Notes: generated from the sequence alone by a model not told the origin. DNA of 14,663 nucleotides from Leucogyrophana mollusca (GCA_021014945.1 MU266781.1:1-14663); one strand, 5' to 3'. Numbered from the stretch's first letter, positions 1 to 9,485 are shown. Program-made: numbers and translations.

Positions 1-433
1 TGTAAAACGAGTGATGAATAAGGAACGTACTGTAATTTGATGTTAATGAGGCATAGAGTACGAGGAAGGAGAGCTGCGCGAACGCTGCGATGGATTGAAT
101 GATTGATTTATTCTCACGACCGTCAAGCAGCGATGACAAGTAATCTAATATATAATCTGTGCGTCACCTAGTCCGACGACTGTGAGTAGACCATCCTATC
201 AATGTAGTGAAACACCTACCAGATACCAACTTCACCCGAGACTAGCCAGGCCTGACCAAAGTGGTCGTTCAGGGTGCCAACTGTCCATAGATTCTGACTC
301 ACGGAATAAGGACTGGTCAGATGTAAGTGAGTTAATAATGCTGCAACCCCAATGAGAGGAATAAACGCACCGAACGCACCACTTCATCGATGGCCGCGCC
401 ATTTCGTCGACAACTGCACCATCAACAATGATG

Positions 434-471
434 CCGCACCACTGCCGCACCACTGCCGCATCACTGCCGCA
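434..471. repeat. 11-bp tandem repeat, 3.5 copies
   Basis: The unit CCGCACCACTG occurs at 434-444 and 445-455, then with one change (CCGCATCACTG) at 456-466, followed by a partial unit CCGCA at 467-471. Because 11 is not a multiple of 3, the repeat is unlikely to have been kept for a protein. Confidence 0.85.
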
Positions 472-3283
472 GCGCCGCTTCGCCGTCACGAAACCAGCCT
501 GTTGAGGCCGAATCACCAAACCGTGAGCTCGGGCAACGGACGAGCACTCACCTCCAGAGAGGGCCAGCCGGTGTGTGAGTAGTACTGAGCTGGCTGGTTG
601 ATGAAGGTGATGGTGTGTAACTGTGCATGAAGTCTTCGGGGGGCGTGGCTGTTCGGCTGGTCGAGCACTGGCGAGCTCGTCATTCCAGCGACGACGGTCA
701 ATGACGACAAGAGTCACCTAGAAATAGTAGTACAGCGTGAAAGAGAGTGTAGCCCCTTTACGTACCGGAAAGGTATACCGTTGCGGCAGTGTTGCGGCTC
801 GATGCGGCAGGTGCGGCATTTTTTCCGTGCCCCTAGCTGGTGAGGGTGTGAGAATCGAGCTCGCTTACGGCTACATCCAGTCCTTCTACCTTCCCATCTT
901 GCGAACACCGTCCAAGTGCGACTCTCGCTGTGCTAAAGTCGAGGTTCAAGTATTTTTGGACGGATAGTATCATAGCGTTTCACCTCCATCTGAACACCCA
1001 CAGGTCCCATTGACACTGCGCACGATAAGCATCGATGGAAGCTCCGATGGGTTCGCTCTCCCCAATCTTGCATCCAGGTTCCACGCCTACAAACCGGGAG
1101 ACACATATCGCCGTTTGTCTATCATGATAGCAACGAATCAAGACACATTGTTTCTGGAAGACCGTGTACAGGAACGCCAACAAGACCCCAGGTCCACGTC
1201 CACGGCTGACGCATACTGATTTTGATGTGTTTCTAATGTAACGACTTTCATTTGATCAGAGCTCAGTTCACCGCCATGCCGTTCGTCTCCTGAAACAAGC
1301 AAATGTACGCCGTTGTTTCGAAGGCAGCTTACACAGACACTGCTGTCCCCCAAGATAGGACCTTTGGTGACTACCTCAGGTTCGCATACACGCGTCGATA
1401 TATCCATGGACCTATCTGTTAGCCGAGGGATGACGCAAACATGGAATCGGGAATTCCTCCATGAGCGGAAGCTGCTTGCCTGCTTACGGGACATATAACT
1501 TTCTAGAGCTCAGACGAACGTTCAAGTTTGCTGCTGGCCTCCTGACACCCTCATGCGTCACTTACTTATCTCTGCCGTCACCACGCCAAACATCACTCAT
1601 CATTCTCCCGCGGCCTGGAAATCAGATCAGATCAATCTACGTCGACACAACGCATGTATTGTCGGCCACGACACCACCTTCGCTGCATCTTGTCCCGCTG
1701 ATGACTTGTTAAAAACAGGATCGCCGATGTTTCACCGGTAGTCGACGCAGTACTTGTCCGCATTTTCCACCAAGAGGAGCCCTCGAAGTCAACGCTAGGA
1801 CTCCGTGACTGCGGCCATTTTTACCCTAGAAGAACACCCCAGCCGCAACCCTGCGCAGCTCGCATCTCCTCGTGTATGTACATACTTCGTGTCCCTAGTT
1901 GGTTCTAGGCTCGCGCTTCCATGACGTTTCACAGATTCTGATACACACACTCCTTATACGTGGGCAAGATTATAGGTAAGTGACTAAGCCCCGTAGCACG
2001 GGTGCCATTGCTAATCCTGGCTCGTGGACCGTGAACACCAATCTAGATTTCAATTAATGAACTACCGTCACCATGGAATGTGGAAGTGATATTTTTGGAC
2101 CCCCGGCGCGGCTTCTGCTTACGAAACAGTAGGATTGCAAGTGAGTATGTACTCTCATTTTTGGGGGGTCAATTTATTTCGCCTCCGTGCGGAAACTAAT
2201 TTCTTCGATAGAAGGATTATGTTCAAGAGAACTTTGCGATACGACACTGATCGCCTCGCATATCGATGAGACAGATATGGTTGGCGTCTCAAGCTTCGTG
2301 GAGTCTGATCCGGTGCCACTACCAAAGGCTCGCTCTTTTTGTTGTCTTCTCTCCGCCCTTTAAACCAGCCCACCACCCTCCGTGCATGCAGTGCATCGAT
2401 CTCCATTGGTGCTAGGTTGGCACCTGGAGTGTTACTCTTCGCTCGCGAGAATTGACCCGACGCCTTTCTCTGACCGCTTATTTTCCTTCTAGCTTCGTGG
2501 CCGGAGAATGGAATATCTGCGATGCAGTTGCGCGGAGGTCTACTAATAGGTTGCATCTATCATACTTCCAAGTTACCAAGGATGGCCCGACGACCTGCTT
2601 TCTTGTCCTTGCCTGGGTGGACTGAAACGACCGGTCGATTTCGCAAGTGCGTTAGTCAGCATCGAAAGGGATTGTCATAAGGGTCGAGGATGAGCTTCCC
2701 CTTCGTGCGTGGACGTCAGTGATGCATGATTGGCAGGGACATGCCGAGTTCATCTCCGTTACACTTTCACACTTCCCGCACCGTGTCTCAGCATACTGAC
2801 CAAACATCGGGACATGTCTACATCTCATCCCTTCGACTATCTTCATCCGGGATCGGCCTACCAGTTCAATCACTCACGCTCGCTAATCTCCTCCAATCTA
2901 CGTTCTGTGAAGGGATATGCATATGCCAAATGTATCCCGTTTTTGCTCGATACTCATCCCCTTTAGAGGATTCTGGGGATATTAACTCTTGGTGGTAATT
3001 TTGTGCTGGTCTTGAAAGATTTTATTTGGGACTGAGCGGACCGAATTGACCCAGGCTGTATACAGTAAGTGGTCCATGTTATCGCTATCTGCTACTATGA
3101 CACGCCTTGTGGTATTCGCGACTTTGTCCTGCTAACTTTGACTTTCAAATTGGGGAGGCTCTTAGCATATCCGGAGGACCAGTGGAAGTCTAAGATTAAA
3201 GATGACGCCCCGCGAAGATGATAGACGCGACCTCGTCACCCGGAAAAATGATCGGCAGTTCCGAAACCTCGGAGCGGAATGGC

Positions 3284-3403
3284 CACGTGGGAACGGAAGT
3301 TCAGTTGCCTCCGAGACTCAAGCTCTCGTCAATCCCTCCACCACTCGAGTAACGCGTGTGCCTACTCTGTGAGCACATCTACTCCGAAAGTCCTTTGGCG
3401 GGA
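3284..3403 (+). promoter_or_regulatory. Candidate upstream elements of the F-box gene
   Basis: Three known-looking motifs lie within 120 bases, 230-350 bases before the F-box start codon: CACGTG (E-box) at 3284-3289 inside the palindrome CCACGTGG, ACGCGT (MluI cell-cycle box core) at 3352-3357, and TTTGGCGGGA (E2F-like) at 3394-3403. The motifs are seen directly; binding by bHLH, MBF or E2F-type factors is inference. Six-base motifs are expected by chance a few times in a window this size. Confidence 0.25.
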
Positions 3404-3575
3404 GTATTATCCCTTTGCTAGCAGAATCTGAGCGATCGGCTATTTAATCCTGCTGCATACCGTCAACATTCCGATGGCGGGTGTCTGACTATGACGACGG
3501 CGGGACGGAATACTCAGTGTCGGTGGCACGGATGTCTTCCATCTCATACTCTCCGTGCGCTCCTAACTACAGTCC

Positions 3576-3582
3576 TATAAAT
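3576..3582 (+). promoter_or_regulatory. TATA-like box of the F-box gene
   Basis: TATAAAT lies 54 bases before the ATG at 3636. The stretch between is A/C-rich, as expected of a short fungal leader, and contains no earlier ATG. This implies a very short 5' untranslated region. Confidence 0.5.
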
Positions 3583-3635
3583 CAACGACTGTCCGGCGAG
3601 TACCTCCAAAACAATAACCATTCCCAACATTAAAC

Positions 3636-5123
3636 ATGCAGTCAAACAATTCCCTTTACAAAAACAGACTCATACTCTCGACCAGCCTGAGTGCTCCTGG
3701 GAGGATCCAGACCTCGGGAAACAAGCGCAACCTCAGCGCTGCGCCTACCTCTATCGTCTCCCTCCCGGTCGAGATCACCAACAAGATCTTTACCATATGC
3801 TGGTACGCTTCCTCGTCCCAGTACACCACTGACGGACAGCGCATCCAGGAGATGCCCTTCGAGGTCGTCGTATCCCACGTTTGCGGGTACTGGCGTGACA
3901 TATCGCTCGGCACGCCGTCCCTCTGGTCCGCCGTCCGCATCGGGCCATTCTCGTGCGTCGACAGCACCACCGCGTACCTCAGCAGGTCGCAGCACCACCC
4001 CCTCCGTCTCCTGCTCGAGGACGTCGGCAATCTCAGCCACGACGCCCTCTTCTCGATTCTCGAGCCGCACTTCCCGAGGCTGCAGAGACTCCGCATCGAG
4101 GCCGCGCACGACAGGGACGTCTTCCCCCTCCTGCGGTGCCTCCGCATGGCGCAGTTCCCCCGGCTCGAGCACGCAGACCTCCAAATCCGGGCCCACTCCC
4201 CCCTCGCGCGCAGCGCGCGCGACCTGACGCCGTTCACGTCCTTCGGCGCCCGCATGCCCGCGCTCACGTCGCTCTGGTTCGACGGCCTCTACACGCCGTT
4301 CAACTTCCCCCGCTCGAACATCACGAGCCTGCACCTCCACGCGCAGGCCCGCCAGGCGGGGCGCTTCGAGCACACGATCATACTCCTCCGCGCGCTCGCC
4401 CCGACGCTCACGGAGCTCTGCATCCACACGCACCACCTCATAAGCCCGCCGGCGGCGCCGCTCCCCCGCGACCTGGTCGTCCTCCCCCACCTGCGGAAGC
4501 TCCGCATCTGCAGCACGTGGGCGACGACGTGCGGCGTGTCCTGCGCGCTCGCTGTGCTGGACTGTCCGGCGCTGGAACACCTGACCTTTGTCAGATCCGA
4601 CGACTACAGCGTGCACCAGTTCTTCCAGGACCCAAAAGCCTACCGGAACCGCTTCCCCGCGCTGGCGACGCTCGTCCTGCAGGACGCGTCCTTCACCGAG
4701 GCGACGTACCGCCGGTTCTTCGCGGCGATGCCCAACGTCCAGCGGGTCGCGTTCTGGTCGACGCGCGACGGCGAGGAATCCGGGGTGAACACGCTGCTGC
4801 GGGGGCTCACGCACGGGGTGAAGAGCGCGCTGTTCGCGGCGACGCAGTGGCCGCGGCTGCGGGACGTCGATATGCGGCTCTCGCGCGCGCAGCCGGATCC
4901 GTATGCGATTACGGCGATGCTGGATTCGAGGGCGGCGGGGGGACATGCGGTGGAGTTTGGGTTGGAGGCGTTGGAGGCGCGGGATTATACGAGAAGGGAT
5001 TGGGGGCTGGTGCAGGCGGAGGGTATGGTGTTTAGGGGGGCATGGCCGGATTGGGATGAGTGTGGGGCGTGCTTGGCGCTTGGCTCCGTTCCCTCTGGGG
5101 AGGAGGCGTGGTGGAAGCGCTAG
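3636..5123 (+). CDS. F-box protein with leucine-rich C-terminal region
   Basis: This is a single-exon frame of 495 codons. The F-box lies at about residues 38-102: SLPVEI at 42-47, then SHVCGYWRDIS at 80-90 and LWSAVRI at 96-102, which is the usual three-part pattern of Agaricomycete F-box proteins. The rest (about 105-460) is rich in leucine with repeated patterns of the LxxLxL kind (for example PALTSLWF, PTLTELCI, PHLRKLRI, PALEHLTF), like a degenerate leucine-rich repeat fold. No membrane segment or signal peptide is seen. In the family, the F-box binds Skp1 and the C-terminal part selects the substrate of an SCF ubiquitin ligase; the substrate here cannot be named. The start is the first ATG after a TATA-like box. 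The 3' third turns strongly G-rich on the coding strand. Such genes are often numerous and fast-evolving in mushrooms. Confidence 0.88.
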   Translation: MQSNNSLYKNRLILSTSLSAPGRIQTSGNKRNLSAAPTSIVSLPVEITNKIFTICWYASSSQYTTDGQRIQEMPFEVVVSHVCGYWRDISLGTPSLWSAVRIGPFSCVDSTTAYLSRSQHHPLRLLLEDVGNLSHDALFSILEPHFPRLQRLRIEAAHDRDVFPLLRCLRMAQFPRLEHADLQIRAHSPLARSARDLTPFTSFGARMPALTSLWFDGLYTPFNFPRSNITSLHLHAQARQAGRFEHTIILLRALAPTLTELCIHTHHLISPPAAPLPRDLVVLPHLRKLRICSTWATTCGVSCALAVLDCPALEHLTFVRSDDYSVHQFFQDPKAYRNRFPALATLVLQDASFTEATYRRFFAAMPNVQRVAFWSTRDGEESGVNTLLRGLTHGVKSALFAATQWPRLRDVDMRLSRAQPDPYAITAMLDSRAAGGHAVEFGLEALEARDYTRRDWGLVQAEGMVFRGAWPDWDECGACLALGSVPSGEEAWWKR

Positions 5124-5871
5124 TCGAGCTGATAGATAGCGCCAGTGATATAGATGTGTTCTCCGTATATACTAGTTTTCAATCTAAATCATGTTTTTTT
5201 AACCATTGGTTGCGCTGGAACCTCCTTGCGCCGCAGACAAATTCGCAGTGTTCAGAATTTCATTTACAATTGCTATGGCAGCATTTCGAATAGATCTTAC
5301 TCGCGAATCGTCGCTCATGAGCGCGGGATCAGCCCAACATGAAGGCGCAGGAGACTTAGAGCTTTTAATCGCCAAACATTCAATTACTTTCGCGCCGAAT
5401 AGTGCTGGAAATTGATTAAAAGTTTGCGCTCAATATACTCACGACGCGGCCATACCATCTCTGCTCTCCCGGACATAAACAAGGTTATTATCCTGTTCGC
5501 CGAGAAGCCTAGCGCATTCCCCCGAGTTCTATGGAATGGAGCGACCTGAAGGAGTAAGACCGGACAGTATTGGTAGGTGCTTATTACAAGGTTGGGATGG
5601 AACGAGATCTATGATGACGATGACGACCTGTAGCAGATATGAACATTCGCAGCGGACCTTTCCGTGCCATAGGTGCACGACCGCAGCTCCAGGAAAGGCA
5701 CCCATGCGAAACCCTAACGCCCTGGTGAAATCGTGGGTGTCTGGATAGCCAGCGCCAACTGCAGACCTCGATGTATGTCATATTCCCACTGGTCCTTTGG
5801 AGGGAAGTAGCGTATATATGGTACGATCGTTCAGCACGGCGGGACAGAGAGTTTCTAGGAAGGCGGACTGG

Positions 5872-6114
5872 GGAAATGAACGGCACCAGATGTAGCTCGA
5901 ATCGAGTTGAGATATAGCTTCGGGTCTGACCGAGAAGGCGCGGACACTCGGACGGTACATCGGTCCTGATGGTGAGTTTTTAGGGGATGATTTGGCGTGA
6001 GGGAGATGAATGGCTGGAGAGATGAATGGCTGGAGAGATGAATGGCTGGAGATGTAGCTCGAGATATAGCTTCGGGTCTGACCGAGACGACGCGGATAGT
6101 CGGACAGTACATCG
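5872..6114. repeat. Nested repeat: duplicated module with an expanded 16-bp array
   Basis: A module of about 81-91 bases is present twice, at 5872-5962 and 6034-6114. The final 54 bases of each copy (5909-5962 and 6061-6114) align without gaps and differ at about 5 positions. The left copy has about 10 extra bases (5901-5910) where the right copy runs straight through. Directly before the right copy the start of the module is amplified into a 16-bp array. Confidence 0.85.
6003..6056. repeat. 16-bp tandem array, 3.4 copies
   Basis: The unit GAGATGAATGGCTGGA is repeated exactly at 6003-6018, 6019-6034 and 6035-6050, followed by a partial GAGATG at 6051-6056. It lies between the two copies of the larger duplicated module and is contiguous with the right one. 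Perfect identity of the three units suggests recent expansion. Confidence 0.92.
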
Positions 6115-6911
6115 AGGCTGAGATTCACCACCAACCATGTGGGGACAGAGAAGCGTGACCCAGTTGGGCCCTTCAGCTGGCGTATACCCTAAGGAGGCGG
6201 TACACCTGAGCATAGAGACGCTGCCTTGAAGGACTTGCTCGCTTGGGTAGGCTATCGATCCCAGCGGAAGGCATGTCGGTCACATGCAGCGGGACGAAGA
6301 GCGCCAAGGATTGCGCTCACAGTTCGCCGTACAGAGCGAGGCGATCTGAGATCCCCATCAGCAGGGTCGAGGGCGAGAGGGGTCATGCTGAGATGGCGAG
6401 CCTCGAGGGTTGATGGAAGCAAGTAATGGAGGCTCGGTGATCAGATTCATTACAGACAGCATACATGGGATAGGTTGGCTGGCTACATAGCTCGCCTCAT
6501 TTCAAATGTATTGGGACGTTTGAGATGGTCAGGAGACCTGCATTCTCTCGACAGTGCGTCCTGTGCAGGAGGGCGTGCCAACTGACGTGGAAACCACATC
6601 GCAGTCGTCTGGTGACTAGGTGAGTGGGATGGGAGAGCTCCTATCAGAGAAGATATCATCGTAATTCGTGCCTCGTGGATGAGTGTTCATATTCTGGAAA
6701 GTCACAGGGTCGAAGTGATTGCGTGCAAGGCGAGTTGATTTGGTGCGAGTCCGCGTCCGCATCTATGAAAATGAGGAACACGCGCAATGAACGACGTGGA
6801 CCTTGGACACCGCACTATGAGCGAGCTCTGAGAATTCAAGGCCTGCAACGTGGCTGATGGATGAAGATGGATCGATCGTGACGAGAAGCAAGCGTACTAG
6901 TGAGAGCAGTT

Positions 6912-7012
6912 GCTGACTGTGTGACAGCGCTGACGAAAGCGGAGAGTCAGCGTGGCGGGTTGGCGCGGTCTCACGTGACTGTCTTACACCACGTCGGCCA
7001 TTGTCGGTCAGC
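6912..7012 (+). promoter_or_regulatory. Motif cluster in the glutathione reductase promoter
   Basis: GCTGAC occurs at 6912-6917 and 6929-6934, and in reverse orientation (GTCAGC) at 6946-6951 and 7007-7012. The first three start exactly 17 bases apart. An 8-base palindrome TCACGTGA (E-box) lies among them at 6971-6978. All sit 40-140 bases before a TATA box. GCTGAC resembles half of a bZIP (Maf/AP-1 like) site, and such factors control oxidative-stress genes in fungi; the link to this gene is inference. Confidence 0.45.
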
Positions 7013-7051
7013 TTGTGAACTGAGCCAGTCATCCCATAAAAACATAAAACA

Positions 7052-7058
7052 TATATAA
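7052..7058 (+). promoter_or_regulatory. TATA box of glutathione reductase
   Basis: TATATAA sits in an A/T-rich stretch (about 7036-7059) 215 bases before the ATG. The region from about 7083 to the start codon contains no other ATG, so the leader would be about 170-190 bases, or shorter if the possible leader intron is spliced out. Confidence 0.55.
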
Positions 7059-7180
7059 GAGCTGCCTCGGAGGGAGGCGAGGATAAAAAGGCCAAGCTGG
7101 CGTTTCGTGCACTGACATCGATAGCGAAAATCGCATCATCTTCGCGCTCAATCAGCCCATCTCAGCACAGGCTTTTCCAG

Positions 7181-7254
7181 GTAACGTGCTTCTTCATTCC
7201 TGATTAGTGATACACCTCAGCCTTTATCTGATCACCCGAATCGAAGGTGTCCAG
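7181..7254 (+). other. Possible intron in the glutathione reductase leader
   Basis: The sequence CCAG/GTAACG at 7177-7186 resembles a 5' splice site. A CTGAT branch-like motif at 7228-7232 is followed by CCAG at 7251-7254; a shorter alternative ends at TCAG 7217-7220. No coding sequence is affected. The GTAACG donor differs from the GTRCGT/GTGAGY donors of the coding introns here, so this is only a possibility. Confidence 0.25.
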
Positions 7255-7273
7255 AGCATTCACGACAGCAAAC

Positions 7274-9108
7274 ATGGCACCAATTGACAAGCCCACTGAG
7301 CAAACGTACGATTATATCTGCATTGGAGGCGGAAGTGGGGGTGTTGCTTCGTCGGTGGGTTCATTGCGATTGTCAGGGGTATGGGTGGGCTGACTCACGG
7401 TGTTGCAGCGTCGTGCAGCGTCATATGGAAAGAAAGTAGCACTCATCGAGGTCTCTCCACACTTGGGAGGCACCTGCGTAAACGTTGGTGCGCACAACTC
7501 AGCTTCTCCCCAAACCTACCCCGTCTAACACTTCCCTACAGGATGTGTCCCTAAAAAAGTGCGTGTCTGCTCCCCCTCGTCCCGCCCGGCTAACAGTCCC
7601 CCGCATAGATTATGTGGCACGCTGCCGACCTCGCCGACCGCCTCCGCCACGCAGCGGGTGGCTACCACTTCGAAAACGTCCCCCCTCCCTCCTTCAACTG
7701 GGCCTCCTTCAAGCCGCAGCGCGACGCCTACATCCGCCGCCTCAACGGTATCTACGAGAACAACCTCGACAGAGAGCACGTAGACTACCACGCCGGCTTC
7801 GCCCGCCTCACCTCCCCCACCACCGTCGAGGTCTCCCCGCCCAACAACGGCCCAAAGTACACCCTCCACGCGGACAACATCTGCGTCGCTACCGGCGGCC
7901 GCCCGACTATCCCCGCGGAGGACGTCATCCCCGGCGCGAGCCTCGGCATCGACTCGGACGGCTTCTTCGATCTCGAGGAGCAGCCGAAACGCGTCGCGGT
8001 CGTCGGCGCGGGGTACATCGCCGTCGAGCTCGCGGGCGTCCTGCACACCCTCGGGTCCGAAACGCACGTCATCATCCGCTACGACAAGGTCCTCCGCACC
8101 TTCGACCCCGCGCTCCAGGACACCCTCACCCCGTGGATGGAGCACACCGGGATCAGCATCCACAAGCGCACGAATGTCGTGAAGGTCACGGGGCAGAAGG
8201 GCGGTGTGCTCACTGTGCACCTCGACAGCGGGAAGACGCTCGAGGTGGACTGTCTCCTGTGGGCGATTGGGCGCCATGCAAACACGGAGGGGCTGGGCCT
8301 CGAGGAGCTGGGGGTCGAGCTGGATAAGAGGGGGGATGTAGTGGTGGACGAGTACCAGAACTCGAGCGTGAAGGGGATAACGGCGATCGGGGACGTGCAG
8401 GGGAAGGCGCTCCTGACGCCCGTGGCGATCGCTGCTGGGAGGCGGCTCTCGAACAGGCTGTTTGGGCCGGAGAAGTTCAAGAACGACAAGCTGGACTATA
8501 CGAACATCCCGACAGTGGTCTTTTCGTGCGTATCCCTTGTCGCCAGTTTTGTTTGAGGTGTTGACACGACTTCGTAGGCACCCGACGATTGGGACTGTCG
8601 GCCTTACGGAGCCCGAGGCTCGGGCGGAATACGGCGACGCCGTCAAGATCTGTACGTCTCCCCTCTTCCCCTTTCCCCTCTACCCCTCACCATCCACCCT
8701 AACTCGCAAACCACAGACAAATCCTCCTTCCGCTCGCTGTACTTCTCCCAAATCGAAGAGTCCCACAAGGAGCCGACGGTGTACAAGCTCATCGTCGTCG
8801 GCGAGGAGGAAAAGGTCGTCGGGGTCCACATCATCGGGCAGGGGAGCGACGAGGTGATGCAGGGGTTCGGGGTGGCTGTTAAGATGGGGGGTGAGTTTGT
8901 GGCTTTTGGTTATTGGTTTTGGGGGGTGAAGACGGGTGGCTGATTGGTCCCTTTTTTCTTTTTCTTCTGACCAGCGCGCAAGAAAGATCTGGACGATACG
9001 GTTGCTATCCACCCGACGTCCGCTGAGGGTACGTCTTCCCCCCCTCCCCCCTTTTCCCTTGACACCATCTAACTCACGTTTAATCCAGAACTCGTCACGC
9101 TTCGCTAG
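7274..9108 (+). CDS. GLR1: Glutathione reductase (NADPH)
   Basis: This FAD enzyme reduces glutathione disulfide with NADPH, keeping cytosolic glutathione reduced. Exons: 7274-7354, 7409-7487, 7542-7558, 7609-8525, 8578-8651, 8717-8890, 8975-9028 and 9089-9108, giving 471 residues, normal for the family. Seen in the product: the FAD-binding GGGSGG at 18-23 with E41; the redox-active pair C50 and C55 in GTCVNVGC; the NADPH-binding GAGYIAVE at 192-199; R216 and R222, matching the two arginines that give NADPH preference; ATGGRP and GIDSDGFF; and the C-terminal HPTSAEE, with H460 and E465 as the proton-transfer pair reaching across the dimer. All introns are GT-AG with CTRAY branch-like motifs, and every junction restores the family sequence. 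The N-terminus is short and starts MAPIDKPTEQ, with no mitochondrial targeting helix, so a cytosolic enzyme is expected. The start is the first ATG in the leader. It is not thioredoxin or lipoamide reductase: the active-site spacing and NADPH arginines fit glutathione reductase. Confidence 0.97.
7542..7558 (+). other. 17-nt microexon of glutathione reductase
   Basis: This exon lies between intron 2 (7488-7541, donor GTGCGC, acceptor ACAG) and intron 3 (7559-7608, donor GTGCGT, acceptor ATAG). It completes the codon of G54 and encodes C55-V-P-K-K. Both introns carry CTAAC branch motifs. The assignment is forced by the product: without it the nearly invariant GCVPKK motif is missing and the frame is broken. 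Reading through intron 2 meets a TAA inside the intron. Confidence 0.92.
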
Positions 9109-9280
9109 ATGGCACGATATCGAAATTCCAACAGCAGCACTCAGTTCAAACTTCAACGTCCCGTCCCGTCCTTTCCACGTATCAACACTCTGAATTGCAC
9201 ACGCCACACGACTTCCTTCTCGCGTAGTATTCCCCTGTGTACTTGTAACGTTCCTCCTATCGTACGAAAGGCCCGCATAG

Positions 9281-9286
9281 AATAAA
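9281..9286 (+). terminator. Poly(A) signal candidate of glutathione reductase
   Basis: AATAAA, followed at once by TAAG, lies 173 bases after the TAG at 9106-9108 and before the promoter region of the next gene. Fungal genes use loose polyadenylation signals, so the exact cleavage site cannot be placed. Confidence 0.4.
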
Positions 9287-9440
9287 TAAGATCCATGTTC
9301 AATTCACGTCCATTCCCGCTAGACTGTACTAGCTGAACAAACACCAGCATCGACCCCCAGTACACCCGGACTGGAGGTGCCCTGCTGGACTGATGTGGGG
9401 TAGCAGAGACTCCGCAGCGGCAGTGAAACACCAACACACA

Positions 9441-9485
9441 ACGCGTCTGAACTCGTGACTTGATCTTTCAAATTCGTAAACGCGC
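9441..9485 (+). promoter_or_regulatory. Two ACGCG motifs upstream of HAT1
   Basis: ACGCGT (9441-9446) and ACGCGC (9480-9485) lie 130-175 bases before the HAT1 start and 57-100 bases before its TATA box. ACGCGT is the core bound by the MBF cell-cycle factor in yeasts. Since HAT1 acts on newly made H4, S-phase control would make sense, but this is inference and single six-base matches are common by chance. Confidence 0.3.

Larger units (their letters stand above)
1..3500. other. Gene-poor left flank
   Basis: I see no supportable gene here. The longest open frames (minus strand 232-717, 1138-1494 and 2155-2556) overlap other frames, lack recognisable family motifs and do not join through good splice sites into a longer product. 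Base composition is near balanced and clearly less GC-rich than the exons further right. Visible structure is limited to an 11-bp tandem repeat near 434-471 and a matching inverted patch near 782-818. The stretch could contain worn-out transposon sequence or a very diverged gene, but nothing in it proves either. Confidence 0.6.
5124..6900. other. Spacer between the F-box gene and glutathione reductase
   Basis: No gene is supported. The short open frames on both strands, including three overlapping minus-strand frames at 5778-6213, are by-products of the repeat at 5872-6114 and do not resemble a known family. The first 50-80 bases presumably hold the 3' untranslated region of the F-box gene; a T-run at 5192-5198 follows, but I see no canonical AATAAA. 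Confidence 0.6.

Noticed and set aside
232..717. A 161-codon minus-strand open frame
   Set aside because: It runs through the 11-bp tandem repeat, has no recognisable motif and overlaps open frames in other phases.
980..1494. Adjacent minus-strand frames (1138-1494 and 980-1183) that might be exons of one gene
   Set aside because: No convincing donor-acceptor pair joins them and neither shows a known motif.
2155..2556. A minus-strand frame with the pentapeptide PMEID, reminiscent of the linker in retroelement Gag proteins
   Set aside because: Five residues are too few, and no zinc knuckle, protease or polymerase motif follows in any nearby frame.
3642..4946. A 434-codon open frame on the strand opposite the F-box gene
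   Set aside because: Its product is a low-complexity Arg/Glu/Val-rich sequence, as expected when a GC-rich gene with many C- and G-ending codons is read backwards. The sense strand has a clear F-box and leucine pattern.
3953..5035. A 360-codon plus-strand frame overlapping the F-box gene
   Set aside because: It is an Arg/Pro/Ala-rich shadow frame of the same GC-rich stretch and has no domain.
7391..7397. TGACTCA, a perfect AP-1/Gcn4 site, in glutathione reductase intron 1
   Set aside because: It coincides with the CTGAC branch site of the intron, which explains the sequence; a regulatory role is not needed.
7525..8646. A 373-codon minus-strand frame and other frames across glutathione reductase exon 4
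   Set aside because: They are composition shadows; the plus-strand frame carries all family motifs.
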